Shown: positions 5,548-12,847 of the stretch, piece after piece
Position numbering within the stretch: position 1 is the stretch's first letter
How the letters are laid out: each line of letters starts with the position of its first letter
NCBI GenBank assembly: GCA_964618065.1
Contig: CAZTZK010000043.1
Coordinates: forward strand, 1-16,140
DNA from: M55B174 sp964618065
Lineage (GTDB): Bacteria > Patescibacteriota > Minisyncoccia > CAIUEV01 > JAHKAQ01
DNA length: 16,140 bases
Direction: 5' to 3'
Program-made: the position numbers and the translations under genes
Notes under the pieces: model-generated
The model's input: the letters and a program-made list of their open reading frames with translations, nothing else
Told to the model about the DNA's origin: nothing
Databases searched by the model: none

Positions 5548-6561
5548 CTAAGATCTTAGGAATTCAGCTGCTTTTTCTGGTTCTATCGTACTTATTTCTA
5601 TCCCGGTGCCTAATTCAAAGCCAGCCCAAGTTGCTGTTTTTGGTAGAAGCTCAATATGCCAATGATAGAAATTATAATCTTTTCCATCACACGGAGCAGT
5701 GTGGAGATACATGTTATAAGAAACGTCTTTCAAATTATTCTTATATTTCTCTAATACAGTTTTTAAAATTTCTGCGGCTTCAAATTCTTCTTCCTCGGTT
5801 ATTCTTTCAAAATAAGGCTGATGTTTTTTAGGAGCAATCCAAACTTCAAAAGCAGCCCTGCTAGCGAATGGTGCAAAAGCTATAAAAGATTCGTTTTGAG
5901 TGATTACTCTTTCTCCGCTTGATATTTCTTGCTTTACCATATCACAAAAGGCGCAACTTTTTTTATTTCTTTTATAAATTCGGGATCCTTCTAGTTCCAA
6001 TTTTACTCCTGGAGACACAACGGGGATAGCAAACATTTGCCAATGGGGGTGGATTAGAGAAGCTCCCGATTTTTCACCGTGATTTTCAATAAACATTATG
6101 TAATTGACACTCTTTCGGTTCATTAGGTCCAAATAGCGTGTTTTAAAAGCGTCTAAAACCTCGGCTACTTCTTCTTTCATCAATAAAGGCACTCCTCTAT
6201 CGTGATCACGAGTTACTATTATTTCATGATAGCCGACACCATCCATGGCAAAATGTATTCCTTCTTCCCGATGTTTAACTCTCTTACCTCTAGAAAAAGC
6301 AGGATATTTATTAGGAAATACTTTAAGACTCCATTCCTTATTTTTTTTGTAATAAGCTAATGTATCCGATTCCTGGTCTTTAATGCCCGGTTCGCAAAAA
6401 GGACAAGCTTTTGTTTCCAATTTCTTAGGATTTTCCTCCAGATAATCTTCTGGTCTTTTAGCTCTTCCGGTAGCAATAACAACCCAATCATCTGTTATTA
6501 TATCTTGTCTTAGTTCGGAAGCAGTATCTCTTTCTTCATTTTTTATTTTTTCTAATTTCAT
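5548..6561 (-). CDS. galT: Galactose-1-phosphate uridylyltransferase family protein
   Basis: 337 residues, normal GalT length, with two HIT-type halves. The N-terminal half has the zinc motif CPFC (C53, C56), then FPNKYPAF (82-89) and the catalytic GASLIHPHWQ with nucleophile-region H171-P-H173-W-Q175. The C-terminal half has a second CAFC (C203, C206) and YNFYHWHIELLP near the end. The enzyme moves UMP from UDP-glucose to galactose-1-phosphate through a uridylyl-His intermediate. Close relatives use ADP-glucose or other sugar phosphates, and no galactokinase or epimerase gene is nearby, so the exact substrate is open. It sits between the GT2 gene and the exporter-family gene in a leftward unit, consistent with sugar-nucleotide supply for glycan or glycoconjugate synthesis. 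The ATG at 6561 is the first in frame; the conserved part starts at about residue 16 (ELRQDIITDDWVVIA). Confidence 0.87.
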   Translation of the reverse strand: MKLEKIKNEERDTASELRQDIITDDWVVIATGRAKRPEDYLEENPKKLETKACPFCEPGIKDQESDTLAYYKKNKEWSLKVFPNKYPAFSRGKRVKHREEGIHFAMDGVGYHEIIVTRDHDRGVPLLMKEEVAEVLDAFKTRYLDLMNRKSVNYIMFIENHGEKSGASLIHPHWQMFAIPVVSPGVKLELEGSRIYKRNKKSCAFCDMVKQEISSGERVITQNESFIAFAPFASRAAFEVWIAPKKHQPYFERITEEEEFEAAEILKTVLEKYKNNLKDVSYNMYLHTAPCDGKDYNFYHWHIELLPKTATWAGFELGTGIEISTIEPEKAAEFLRS

Positions 6562-6651
6562 TTTTTATTTTTTCTGCGAAATTTTATTTTTATTTTCTTG
6601 TTTTAATATTTTAGCTATAGCGTGTCAGATAATTTAAAATTTAATTAAGAT

Positions 6652-7389
6652 TTATTCCTTATATTTTCCTGTCCAAAGGTTTAATCTTATTTGGAGCAAT
6701 TCTTTGAAAGTTTGAAAATAAGACCCCAAGGAAACTTTACTTTCCGGATCGTTTTTCCATTCAACTGGTATTTCCTTTATTTTTAAATTCATTCTTTTTG
6801 CTAAGATCAACATTTCAATATCAAAACCCCAGCGCTCTATTTTCATTAAGGGGCATATTTTTCTTGCTGCTTCTGCGTTAAAAATTTTAAATCCACATTG
6901 AGTATCTGGTATTCCCCAAAGTCCTCCCATAAATTGAATCATAAAGTTACCCGCATCGCCTAAAAATTCTTTCCATTTTGGCTGATGAACCTCAATTTTA
7001 CTTTCTTTAAGATCTCGCGATCCAATTACCACCGAGAATCCTTTTTCAAAATAAGGAAAGGCTTTTTCAACGTGATCAACAGAAGTAGAATTATCAGCAT
7101 CCATAAAAAGTCTAAGCTGTCCTCTTGCTTCTAACAAACCCTTTTTTACTACATATCCCTTTCCATGATTTTTATGATTATCAATAATTCTTAAATTTTG
7201 GACCATCCCTTCATATTTTTTTACCACCTGGGCTGTTTTATCTGTTGCTCCGTCAATCACCACTAAAATTTCGGAAATATATTTTTGCTGGCTTAAATAA
7301 CGATCAACATCTAAAATTGTTGGTCCGATCCTTTTTTCTTCATTATAAGCAGGAATTACAACAGATAATTTTATTTTCTCTTTTTTCAT
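6652..7389 (-). CDS. GT2 glycosyltransferase, polyprenyl-phosphate hexosyl type
   Basis: 245 residues with a single GT-A domain. LSVVIPAYNEEKRI (8-21) opens the nucleotide-sugar site, VVIDGATDKT (43-52) follows, and MDADNST gives the metal-binding D97-A-D99. PDTQCGFKIF (161-170) and ERWGFDIEMLILAKR are hallmarks of the dolichyl-phosphate beta-glucosyltransferase/dolichol-phosphate mannose synthase branch. The predicted reaction is transfer of a hexose from a nucleotide sugar to polyprenyl phosphate at the inner membrane face. There is no membrane helix in the protein itself, so it would act as a peripheral enzyme. It would use the lipid made by UppS and a sugar nucleotide possibly linked to the downstream GalT. 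It has a candidate promoter 30 bp upstream and lies first in the unit leading to galT, tpiA and fba. Sugar and acceptor are inferred from the family. Confidence 0.85.
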   Translation of the reverse strand: MKKEKIKLSVVIPAYNEEKRIGPTILDVDRYLSQQKYISEILVVIDGATDKTAQVVKKYEGMVQNLRIIDNHKNHGKGYVVKKGLLEARGQLRLFMDADNSTSVDHVEKAFPYFEKGFSVVIGSRDLKESKIEVHQPKWKEFLGDAGNFMIQFMGGLWGIPDTQCGFKIFNAEAARKICPLMKIERWGFDIEMLILAKRMNLKIKEIPVEWKNDPESKVSLGSYFQTFKELLQIRLNLWTGKYKE

Positions 7390-7419
7390 TTTGTTTTAAA
7401 AAAATTAAAATATAGTTTA

Positions 7420-7448
7420 AATATACAATAAAAAAAGAAAGAAGCCAA
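7420..7448 (-). promoter_or_regulatory. Candidate promoter of the GT2-galT unit
   Basis: On the minus strand, TTGGCT (7448-7443), a 17-base spacer rich in T, and TATATT (7425-7420). The predicted start near 7413 leaves about 24 nt before the GT2 start codon. The 191-bp gap after guanylate kinase supports a new transcription unit here. No clear terminator for guanylate kinase was found in this gap. Confidence 0.45.
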
Positions 7449-7580
7449 GCTAGAAAAATAAATTTTTTGAATTATTATAACTAATTTCTTAAAAATTTAT
7501 TTTAGAATTATTTTTACAATAACTCTCAATCTACCAATGGGATAATTTATCTTTTTTGGTTAGTTCGGATTTATGAAATT

Positions 7581-8153
7581 TTAATTTTGAGAGGATTCTT
7601 TATTAATGATATCTAAAATTTTAGTTAATGTCTCTTTAAGTTTTCCTTCTTTATTTACGACGATGTAATTATATTTTTTACTCGCTTTTATTTCTTTTTT
7701 TGCTAGAGCTAACCTTTCTTTGATAATTTTTTGGCTATCTCCTTTTCTTTTTTCTAATCTCTGTTTAGCAATTTTTAAAGAAGGTGGAAGAATAAAAATA
7801 CTTATAGTTTGCTGGGGAAATATTTTAACTATTTTTTTAAATCCCCGATAATCTATCTGCCAAATGATATTTTTATTTGATTGAAAAGCTTTTTCTATTT
7901 CTTTTTTAGTTACCCCAAAATAATAATCACTATAAACATTTTTATATTCTAAAAAGCCATCTTCCTCAATAGTTTTTAGGAAATCATTTTTGCTAATAAA
8001 ATAATAAGGATTACCTTGGCTCTCGCCTTTTCTGGGTTTTCTAGTAGTAGTCGTAGTGACAAAATAAAAATTGTCCTTTCTTTTTAAAATTTTTAAAACA
8101 CTGTCTTTGCCAGCCCCAGCTGATCCGGAAATTAAAAATATTTTTTGAATCAT
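7581..8153 (-). CDS. gmk: Guanylate kinase
   Basis: 190 residues. It phosphorylates GMP to GDP with ATP, in the cytoplasm. The P-loop is GSAGAGKDS (10-18), where Asp takes the place of the Ser/Thr that usually follows the Lys; GKD forms are, I believe, known among guanylate kinases. The GMP-binding region is clear: TTTTTRKPRKGESQGNPYYF (33-52), then FLEYKNVYSDYYFGVTK, matching the family pattern LExxxVxxNxYGT. The lid and C-terminal Arg residues follow (QRLEKRKGDS, then IKERL). The start codon overlaps the end of mltG by 4 bp (ATGA), so translation is coupled. Length fits the short bacterial form (about 190-205 residues). Confidence 0.9.
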   Translation of the reverse strand: MIQKIFLISGSAGAGKDSVLKILKRKDNFYFVTTTTTRKPRKGESQGNPYYFISKNDFLKTIEEDGFLEYKNVYSDYYFGVTKKEIEKAFQSNKNIIWQIDYRGFKKIVKIFPQQTISIFILPPSLKIAKQRLEKRKGDSQKIIKERLALAKKEIKASKKYNYIVVNKEGKLKETLTKILDIINKESSQN

Positions 8154-9166
8154 AGATTATATTCTTCTTTATTACGGGCATGTTCATCCAATGTTCTAGA
8201 AAAAATTATTTCTCCCGATTCAGGGTTATTTAAAAAATAAAAATAATCTGATTCTTGAGGATAGACTGCTGCCATAATAGCGTTTAAGCCCGGATTTGAA
8301 ATAGGTCCTGGAGGCAAGCCCTTGTTTATATAAGTATTATAGGGAGATTTTATTCTAGTGTCAGCTAGCGATAATTTTTCTTTGCTAATACCTAATATAT
8401 AATTTATGGTGGCACAAGATTGGAGAGGATAATCTTCCGAAAGCCTCCTCCAAAAAATCCCTGCAATAATCTTTTGGTCATTTTCTTTGGGGGCTTCTTT
8501 TTCAATAATACTTGCTAGGGTAATTACTTCTTTCAGTGTTCGTTTATTTTGTCCAATGTCTTCTCGGATAGTAGTTAATTTTTTGTCAAAATTATTTAGC
8601 ATTTTTATTATGATCATCTCTGCGGTTGGTTCAGGATTGATAAGATAAGTGTCAGGGAATAAAAAGCCCTGGAGAGTATCCTCTGCTGAATTTAGGTCGT
8701 TAAGAAAAGAATATTGCTCTTTGTACTTATCCAAATTTTTTGTTTCTTTCTCCCACTCCTCTTTACTAATAATATTATTTTGAGCTAAGTACTCCCCTAT
8801 TTTTTCGTTAGACCATCCTTCAATAATAGTTATTTTTTTGTCTTTGGGTTCTGCCTTGCCTGAAGTGATTATGTCAACAATCTCTGGAATAGTCATATTG
8901 GGTCTTAGAGTATAAATTCCTGCAATAATTTTATTTTCCCTTTTACTTTTCCAGATATAAATATCAAAGTAAATATTGTCAGATATTAATCCTTGTTTTT
9001 CTAATTTTTCGGAAATTTGATTTACTCCTTCTCCATTAATTATGGTAAATTTTTGTTCTACAGGAGAATCACTTTTAGAGCCATGAGTTTTATTATTTAC
9101 ATACCAATAGACCAGACAAAAGAAAACAAGAAGCAAAACAGTTATTTTTATAATTTTTCCAAGCAT
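8150..9166 (-). CDS. mltG: Endolytic transglycosylase MltG (YceG-like)
   Basis: 338 residues. A single N-terminal helix (5-23) anchors the protein in the membrane with the rest outside. A LysM-like part (about 40-105, GEGVNQISEKLEKQGLI) precedes the YceG catalytic domain. The expected motifs are TLQGFLFPDTY (164-174), the active-site Glu E222 in ASIIEKEA, YPLQSCATINYILG and SPYNTYINKGLPPGPISNP. MltG cuts nascent peptidoglycan strands inside the chain and so sets glycan strand length. Two substitutions are visible against typical sequences: EG to QG in the GFLFPDTY motif, and Asp to Cys in the QSDPT segment (QSCAT). The family's core is otherwise intact. It is translationally coupled to gmk downstream (4-bp overlap) and follows uppS after 79 bp, consistent with a wall-synthesis context. 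Confidence 0.93.
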   Translation of the reverse strand: MLGKIIKITVLLLVFFCLVYWYVNNKTHGSKSDSPVEQKFTIINGEGVNQISEKLEKQGLISDNIYFDIYIWKSKRENKIIAGIYTLRPNMTIPEIVDIITSGKAEPKDKKITIIEGWSNEKIGEYLAQNNIISKEEWEKETKNLDKYKEQYSFLNDLNSAEDTLQGFLFPDTYLINPEPTAEMIIIKMLNNFDKKLTTIREDIGQNKRTLKEVITLASIIEKEAPKENDQKIIAGIFWRRLSEDYPLQSCATINYILGISKEKLSLADTRIKSPYNTYINKGLPPGPISNPGLNAIMAAVYPQESDYFYFLNNPESGEIIFSRTLDEHARNKEEYNL

Positions 9167-9245
9167 TTTTATTCTAGAATTTAAAAAATATCTTTGACAT
9201 TAACTCTTGCAAGATTTTTGAGGTAAGACTTTTTTTGCTAAAAAA

Positions 9246-9956
9246 TTACTCTCCGTATCTTCTTGTCTGGCGACCGTAATTTTTAATTGCTCTTTTAAGT
9301 TCTTGCCTATTAAAATCAGGCCAGTCTTTTTTTGAAAAAAATAATTGGGAATTTTGAGTATCCCACATCATAAAACCTGCTGATAGATGAGGGTCGCTAG
9401 AAGAACCAGTTCTTATGAGAAGATCAACGGGGGGTAAGTCCTTAGTCATTAACCTTGATTTTATTGTTCTAGCGTTAATTTTCTTGATTTTCCCCTCTTT
9501 AAAGTCTTTAGCTATTTTTTTTATAGCTTGCTTCATTTCTCGATCTCCAGAATAAGCTATAAAAAAATTAATAAAATATTTGTTATAATCCTTAGTCTTT
9601 TTTTCAGCATTTTGGATTATACTTTTTAGAGAAGGAAGAAACTGCTTTCTCCATTCGCCCAAAACATTTATTCTTATTTTGTTGAGGTGGATTCTTTTAG
9701 AATTGGCTATTTTTTTAAAATATCTTCGATAAATATCTAAAAGAGCTTTCTTTTCATTAAGGGGTCTTTTTTTCAAATTATCTTCTGAAGATCCCCAAAA
9801 AGAAACGTATTTTATATTTAATTCTTTAGCAGCTTCTAATATCTTCTCTAAATTTTTAGCCCCGGCTTCATGTCCTTCCCAAGGCTTTTTTTTATTTTTT
9901 CTAGCCCAGCGTCTGTTTCCGTCAGGAACTATAGCTATATGTAAAGGTATTCTCAT
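9246..9956 (-). CDS. uppS: Isoprenyl transferase (undecaprenyl diphosphate synthase family)
   Basis: 236 residues. This cis-prenyltransferase adds isopentenyl units to an allylic diphosphate to make the C50-C55 lipid carrier for cell-wall and glycan precursors. IAIVPDGNRRWAR (8-19) contains the catalytic Asp D12 and diphosphate-binding residues. SFWGSSEDNLKKRP (52-65) matches the family FSxENWxRP region. The C-terminal RTGSSSDPHLSAGFMMW (182-198) matches RTGGEQRLSNFLLW but is about two residues longer, and QNSQLFF has Q204 where the metal-binding Glu of typical bacterial enzymes (AELYF) would be. This marks a divergent subgroup; product length cannot be told. No long helical insertion or membrane segment is present. 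The gene stands alone, with 186 bp of very AT-rich sequence before it (no reading frame; only weak promoter-like boxes). Confidence 0.88.
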   Translation of the reverse strand: MRIPLHIAIVPDGNRRWARKNKKKPWEGHEAGAKNLEKILEAAKELNIKYVSFWGSSEDNLKKRPLNEKKALLDIYRRYFKKIANSKRIHLNKIRINVLGEWRKQFLPSLKSIIQNAEKKTKDYNKYFINFFIAYSGDREMKQAIKKIAKDFKEGKIKKINARTIKSRLMTKDLPPVDLLIRTGSSSDPHLSAGFMMWDTQNSQLFFSKKDWPDFNRQELKRAIKNYGRQTRRYGE

Positions 9957-10142
9957 TTACTATTAAATTTAAAGTTTATTTATTTATCTTTTAGAAAAAG
10001 TCTAAAAAAATAATTTTAACAAATATTAAAAAAAACACAAAAATTCATTTCAACAATAGAATTTTTTAAAATATTTATATTATTTTTTCTTTTCTTATGA
10101 TACTACAAAAATTAAAAATAAAGCAATAAAAAAAATATTATT

Positions 10143-11192
10143 CTACATTTTTTTAATTTCTTCCATTACTCTCTTCAAAGCTTCTTTTTGCTTTATTTTT
10201 CCAATTAATTCTCCTTTCAGAAAAAGCATTACTGCTTGACTTTTTTTATTAATCCCACAAATTCCTATATCTGCTTCTCTGGCTTCTCCTGGTCCATTAA
10301 CTAAGCATCCCATAATAGCAATTTTGATTGGTTTTTTAATTCCTTTGATTTTTCTTTCTAAACTTTTGGCTATTTTTATTACGTCTATGCAAGCACGAGC
10401 ACAAGTTGGACAGCTAATTATTTCTGGGAATCTTCTTCTTAAATTTAGAGCTTCTAGAATTTTCCAACCTACTTCTATTTCTTTCACCGGATCATCGCTG
10501 AGAGATATTCGAATGGTAGCACCTATTTTTTTAGGGAGTAAGGCTCCTAAGGCAATGGCGGATTTTACTGTTCCTGAAAGAAAAGTGCCTGCCTCAGTTA
10601 CTCCAAGGTGAATAGGATAATCAATCTTTTTAGCAATTAATTGGTGGGCTTTAATTGTTGTAGTAACATTATTACTCTTTAGGGATACTACAATATTTTT
10701 AAAGTTTTCTCTTTCTAAAATTTTAATTTTATCTAAAGCTGAAGCTACCAAAGCTTGAGGAGTTGGCCCACCATATTTTTTAAGAAATTTTAATTCTAAA
10801 GAACCAGCATTTACACCGACTCTGATAGGGATCTTTTTTTCTTTGGCTTTCTGAACAACTTTTTTTATTTCTTTAGCTCCTCCTATATTGCCGGGATTAA
10901 TTCTTATTTTATCAGCTCCATTATCAATAGCTGATAAAGCTAAACGGTAATCAAAATGGATATCGGCCACCAGGGGAATATTAATTTGAGCTTTAATTTT
11001 ACTTAAAGCTTCAGCTGATTTTTGGTTTGGGACAGCTACTCTAATTATTTCGCAACCAGCTCTCTCTAGTTTTTTTATTTGAGCCACAGTAGCTTTTACA
11101 TTCTGGGTAGGAGTATTGCACATAGATTGAACCAGAATTGGATTTTTGCCACCTATTTCTAAATCACCTATTTTTATTCTACGAGTAGCCAT
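10143..11192 (-). CDS. ispG: 4-hydroxy-3-methylbut-2-en-1-yl diphosphate synthase (GcpE)
   Basis: 349 residues from the ATG at 11192. IspG makes HMBPP from methylerythritol cyclodiphosphate, the penultimate step of the MEP pathway, using a [4Fe-4S] cluster and two electrons. The TIM-barrel domain starts at TRRIKIGDLEIGGKNPILVQSM and carries the catalytic-region Glu in LGVTEAG (about residue 200). The C-terminal cluster domain has SCPTC (C261, C264), GCLVNGPGE (C296, E303) and ADIGICG, the Cys-Cys-Cys-Glu set of the family. It is the short bacterial form without the plant-type insert. An upstream in-frame TTG at 11225 would add 11 residues, but these (MGIFRNHNFIN) match nothing in the family and lie inside the small overlapping membrane-protein gene, so I choose the ATG. 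It is likely cotranscribed with that gene. Confidence 0.93.
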   Translation of the reverse strand: MATRRIKIGDLEIGGKNPILVQSMCNTPTQNVKATVAQIKKLERAGCEIIRVAVPNQKSAEALSKIKAQINIPLVADIHFDYRLALSAIDNGADKIRINPGNIGGAKEIKKVVQKAKEKKIPIRVGVNAGSLELKFLKKYGGPTPQALVASALDKIKILERENFKNIVVSLKSNNVTTTIKAHQLIAKKIDYPIHLGVTEAGTFLSGTVKSAIALGALLPKKIGATIRISLSDDPVKEIEVGWKILEALNLRRRFPEIISCPTCARACIDVIKIAKSLERKIKGIKKPIKIAIMGCLVNGPGEAREADIGICGINKKSQAVMLFLKGELIGKIKQKEALKRVMEEIKKM

Positions 11193-11311
11193 ATTAATGA
11201 AATTATGATTCCTAAAAATCCCCAAATGCCTATTTCTGTTCTAATTTTTAAAGCTCCAATAACTAAAACTATAAGGCTTGCTAAAAGAGCGATAATTTTC
11301 AAGAAAAGCAT
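11174..11311 (-). CDS. Small two-helix membrane protein (45 aa), hypothetical
   Basis: An ATG at 11311 opens a 45-codon frame ending in TAA at 11176-11174. The protein is MLFLKIIALLASLIVLVIGA, then a short polar loop LKIRTEIGI, then WGFLGIIISLIWLLVE: two membrane helices (about 3-20 and 28-43) with charged residues only in the loop and at the end. Its last codons overlap the first 19 bases of ispG, a typical coupled arrangement. A clear promoter (11347-11375) lies 36 bp upstream of the ATG, which favours a real gene, since ispG alone would then have a 150-nt leader. No ribosome binding site is seen, but most genes here lack one. No family is recognised. A chance hydrophobic reading of AT-rich DNA remains possible. 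Confidence 0.5.
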   Translation of the reverse strand: MLFLKIIALLASLIVLVIGALKIRTEIGIWGFLGIIISLIWLLVE

Positions 11312-11346
11312 TTTTAAAATTATTTTTTATTTAAAGCTTATTTTGA

Positions 11347-11375
11347 ATTATAAAGATTTGAAGTACTTTCGTAAA
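11347..11375 (-). promoter_or_regulatory. Promoter for the small membrane protein and ispG
   Basis: On the minus strand, TTTACG (11375-11370; four of six consensus bases), 17 bases and a perfect TATAAT (11352-11347). Start is predicted near 11340. TACTTT (11364-11369) and AAAGTA (11373-11378) form a 6-bp inverted repeat overlapping the -35 box, a possible operator. It lies directly after the metalloprotease stop codon. Confidence 0.55.
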
Positions 11376-11385
11376 GTATAACTCT

Positions 11386-11949
11386 TTATAAATTTATCAT
11401 TTTTCGCCTTATAATTTTGTAATTTGGTATTTGTTTGGCCACCAGGTTCCAAAATCTAGCGGAATGATTTAATTCTTTTAGGTGGCAAAGTTCATGAACA
11501 ATTAAATAATCTAAATATTCTTGAGGTAAATAAACGATTCTCCAATTAAAATTTAAATTTTTCTTTGAAGAACAGCTCCCCCACCTTGAATGCTGGTTTC
11601 TAATTGATACTTTTTTGTACCGGAATCGGTAAAATTTATTAAAATATTTAAGTTTTTCAGTGGCTATTACAAGAGCTTTTTCTTTATTTTCCAGATATCT
11701 TCTTTTATTTCCTCTTTGCAAAAGACTGACCCCCCTTTTTTTGTTCTGGCTAATTTTTTTAAAGATCCAAGCGCTTTTATTTTTAATGAGATTCTCAATG
11801 AATTTAGTGCGACATAAAAATGGAGAAACGGCTGTTAATTCTCCTTTCCTATCGATGGATAACCAAATATTTTTTATTCCTCTTTTTCTTTTTACTGAGT
11901 AGAATATTTTTTCCTTACCAATATTTAATTCTCTTTTCTTCAATTCCAT
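11386..11949 (-). CDS. YgjP-like M48-superfamily zinc metallopeptidase (DUF45)
   Basis: 187 residues from the ATG at 11949. The C-terminal half has the YgjP signature: SIRNQHSRWGSCSSKKNLNFNW, then LPQEYLDYLIVHELCHLKELNHSARFW. HELCH supplies two zinc ligands (H152, H156) and the catalytic E153, and the following NHSARFW supplies the third ligand (H162). The N-terminal half is a basic beta-rich segment (YSVKRKRGIKNIWLSI) common to this family. The protein has no signal peptide, so it is probably cytoplasmic; the substrate is unknown. An in-frame GTG at 12009 would add 20 residues and overlap ispH by 38 bp, but those residues are not family-like, so I prefer the ATG, which leaves a 22-bp gap after ispH. 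It is probably cotranscribed with ispH and the prenyl synthase. Confidence 0.82.
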   Translation of the reverse strand: MELKKRELNIGKEKIFYSVKRKRGIKNIWLSIDRKGELTAVSPFLCRTKFIENLIKNKSAWIFKKISQNKKRGVSLLQRGNKRRYLENKEKALVIATEKLKYFNKFYRFRYKKVSIRNQHSRWGSCSSKKNLNFNWRIVYLPQEYLDYLIVHELCHLKELNHSARFWNLVAKQIPNYKIIRRKMINL

Positions 11950-11971
11950 TTTTAGTATTTGATTGAGAGTT

Positions 11972-12847
11972 CTATTTATTATTTTTAACTTTCCATTTTT
12001 TTCTAACACTTTCTATTACCGATTCAATAATTCTTTTAGGGGTTGAAGCTCCTGCGCTAATCCCAATAACTTTGTTTTTTTTGAAAAACTTTTTTTTAAT
12101 TTCTTGAGGAGAATCAATGAAATAAGTTTTTTGATTTATTTTTTTTGATATTTGATAAAGTCTCGTCGAATTAGCGCTAGTAGGTGACCCTATTATTATC
12201 ATTAAATCGGTTTTTTGAGCCAACCTTAAAACTTCTTCTTGGCGACGGTGGGTAGCAGAACAGATTGTATCCAAGATTTTTATTTTCAAGTTTGTTTCTC
12301 TAAGACGTTTTTTTATCTTTGCATAGGTTTTTGCGTTTTGAGTAGTTTGGGATATTAAGCCAAACTTTTTTTGACTAAGTTTTTTTAGTTTTTTCTTTAA
12401 AAGATTATTTAGTTCGGTAATACTAGAGATAACTACACTTTTATCATTAGTTGCTTTACTAGCTGCTTTTACTTCTACGTGATTTTTATCTCCAAAAATT
12501 AAAACTGTTCTGCCTTCTTGAGCAAATATTTTAGCTTTGGCAATTATTTTAGAAACTTTTGGGCAAGTAGCGTTTACTAATTTAACCTTTTTTAAATTTG
12601 GCAAAGAAAATATTTTAGGATCGCATCCGTGGGCGGGAATAATTAAAGTCCCTCTTTTTATTTTTTGAGGGTTATTAGTTTTTTTTATTCCCCATGAGGA
12701 AGTCTCTGTTATCACATAATTATTGTGGACCAGATCTCCTAAAATATAGATAGGGAGAGGATATTCTTTATAATTATTTTTGATAAGGTTATAGGCTCTT
12801 TTAACTCCCGAACAGAAACCACCAGACTTGGCTAAAATTATTTTCAT
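11972..12847 (-). CDS. ispH: 4-hydroxy-3-methylbut-2-enyl diphosphate reductase
   Basis: 291 residues. IspH reduces HMBPP to IPP and DMAPP, the last MEP step, using a [4Fe-4S] cluster. The three cluster cysteines are C12 (GGFCSGV), C95 (NATCPKV) and C196 (TICSAT). Substrate residues H41 (LVHN), H73 (AHG), H123 and the proton-donor E125 (NHVEV) are present, as is SAGASTP (264-270). The diphosphate-binding SSN of E. coli reads SPTSANSTRL here, with Ala at the second Ser (A225), a mild substitution. The start overlaps the prenyl synthase stop by 4 bp (ATGA), so products of IspH pass to an enzyme made from the same transcript. No iron-sulfur protein electron donor gene is adjacent. Confidence 0.93.
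   Translation of the reverse strand: MKIILAKSGGFCSGVKRAYNLIKNNYKEYPLPIYILGDLVHNNYVITETSSWGIKKTNNPQKIKRGTLIIPAHGCDPKIFSLPNLKKVKLVNATCPKVSKIIAKAKIFAQEGRTVLIFGDKNHVEVKAASKATNDKSVVISSITELNNLLKKKLKKLSQKKFGLISQTTQNAKTYAKIKKRLRETNLKIKILDTICSATHRRQEEVLRLAQKTDLMIIIGSPTSANSTRLYQISKKINQKTYFIDSPQEIKKKFFKKNKVIGISAGASTPKRIIESVIESVRKKWKVKNNK

Noticed and set aside
10324..10611. 95-codon plus-strand frame inside ispG, and similar antisense frames elsewhere
   Set aside because: Antisense shadows of well-conserved genes, with no ribosome binding sites or family features.
11193..11225. TTG-initiated extension of IspG (11 residues)
   Set aside because: The added residues are not family-like, the region is inside the small membrane-protein frame, and an ATG follows at the conserved start.
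11950..12009. GTG-initiated extension of the YgjP-like protein
   Set aside because: It would overlap ispH by 38 bp and adds residues without family similarity; the ATG at 11949 precedes the conserved part.
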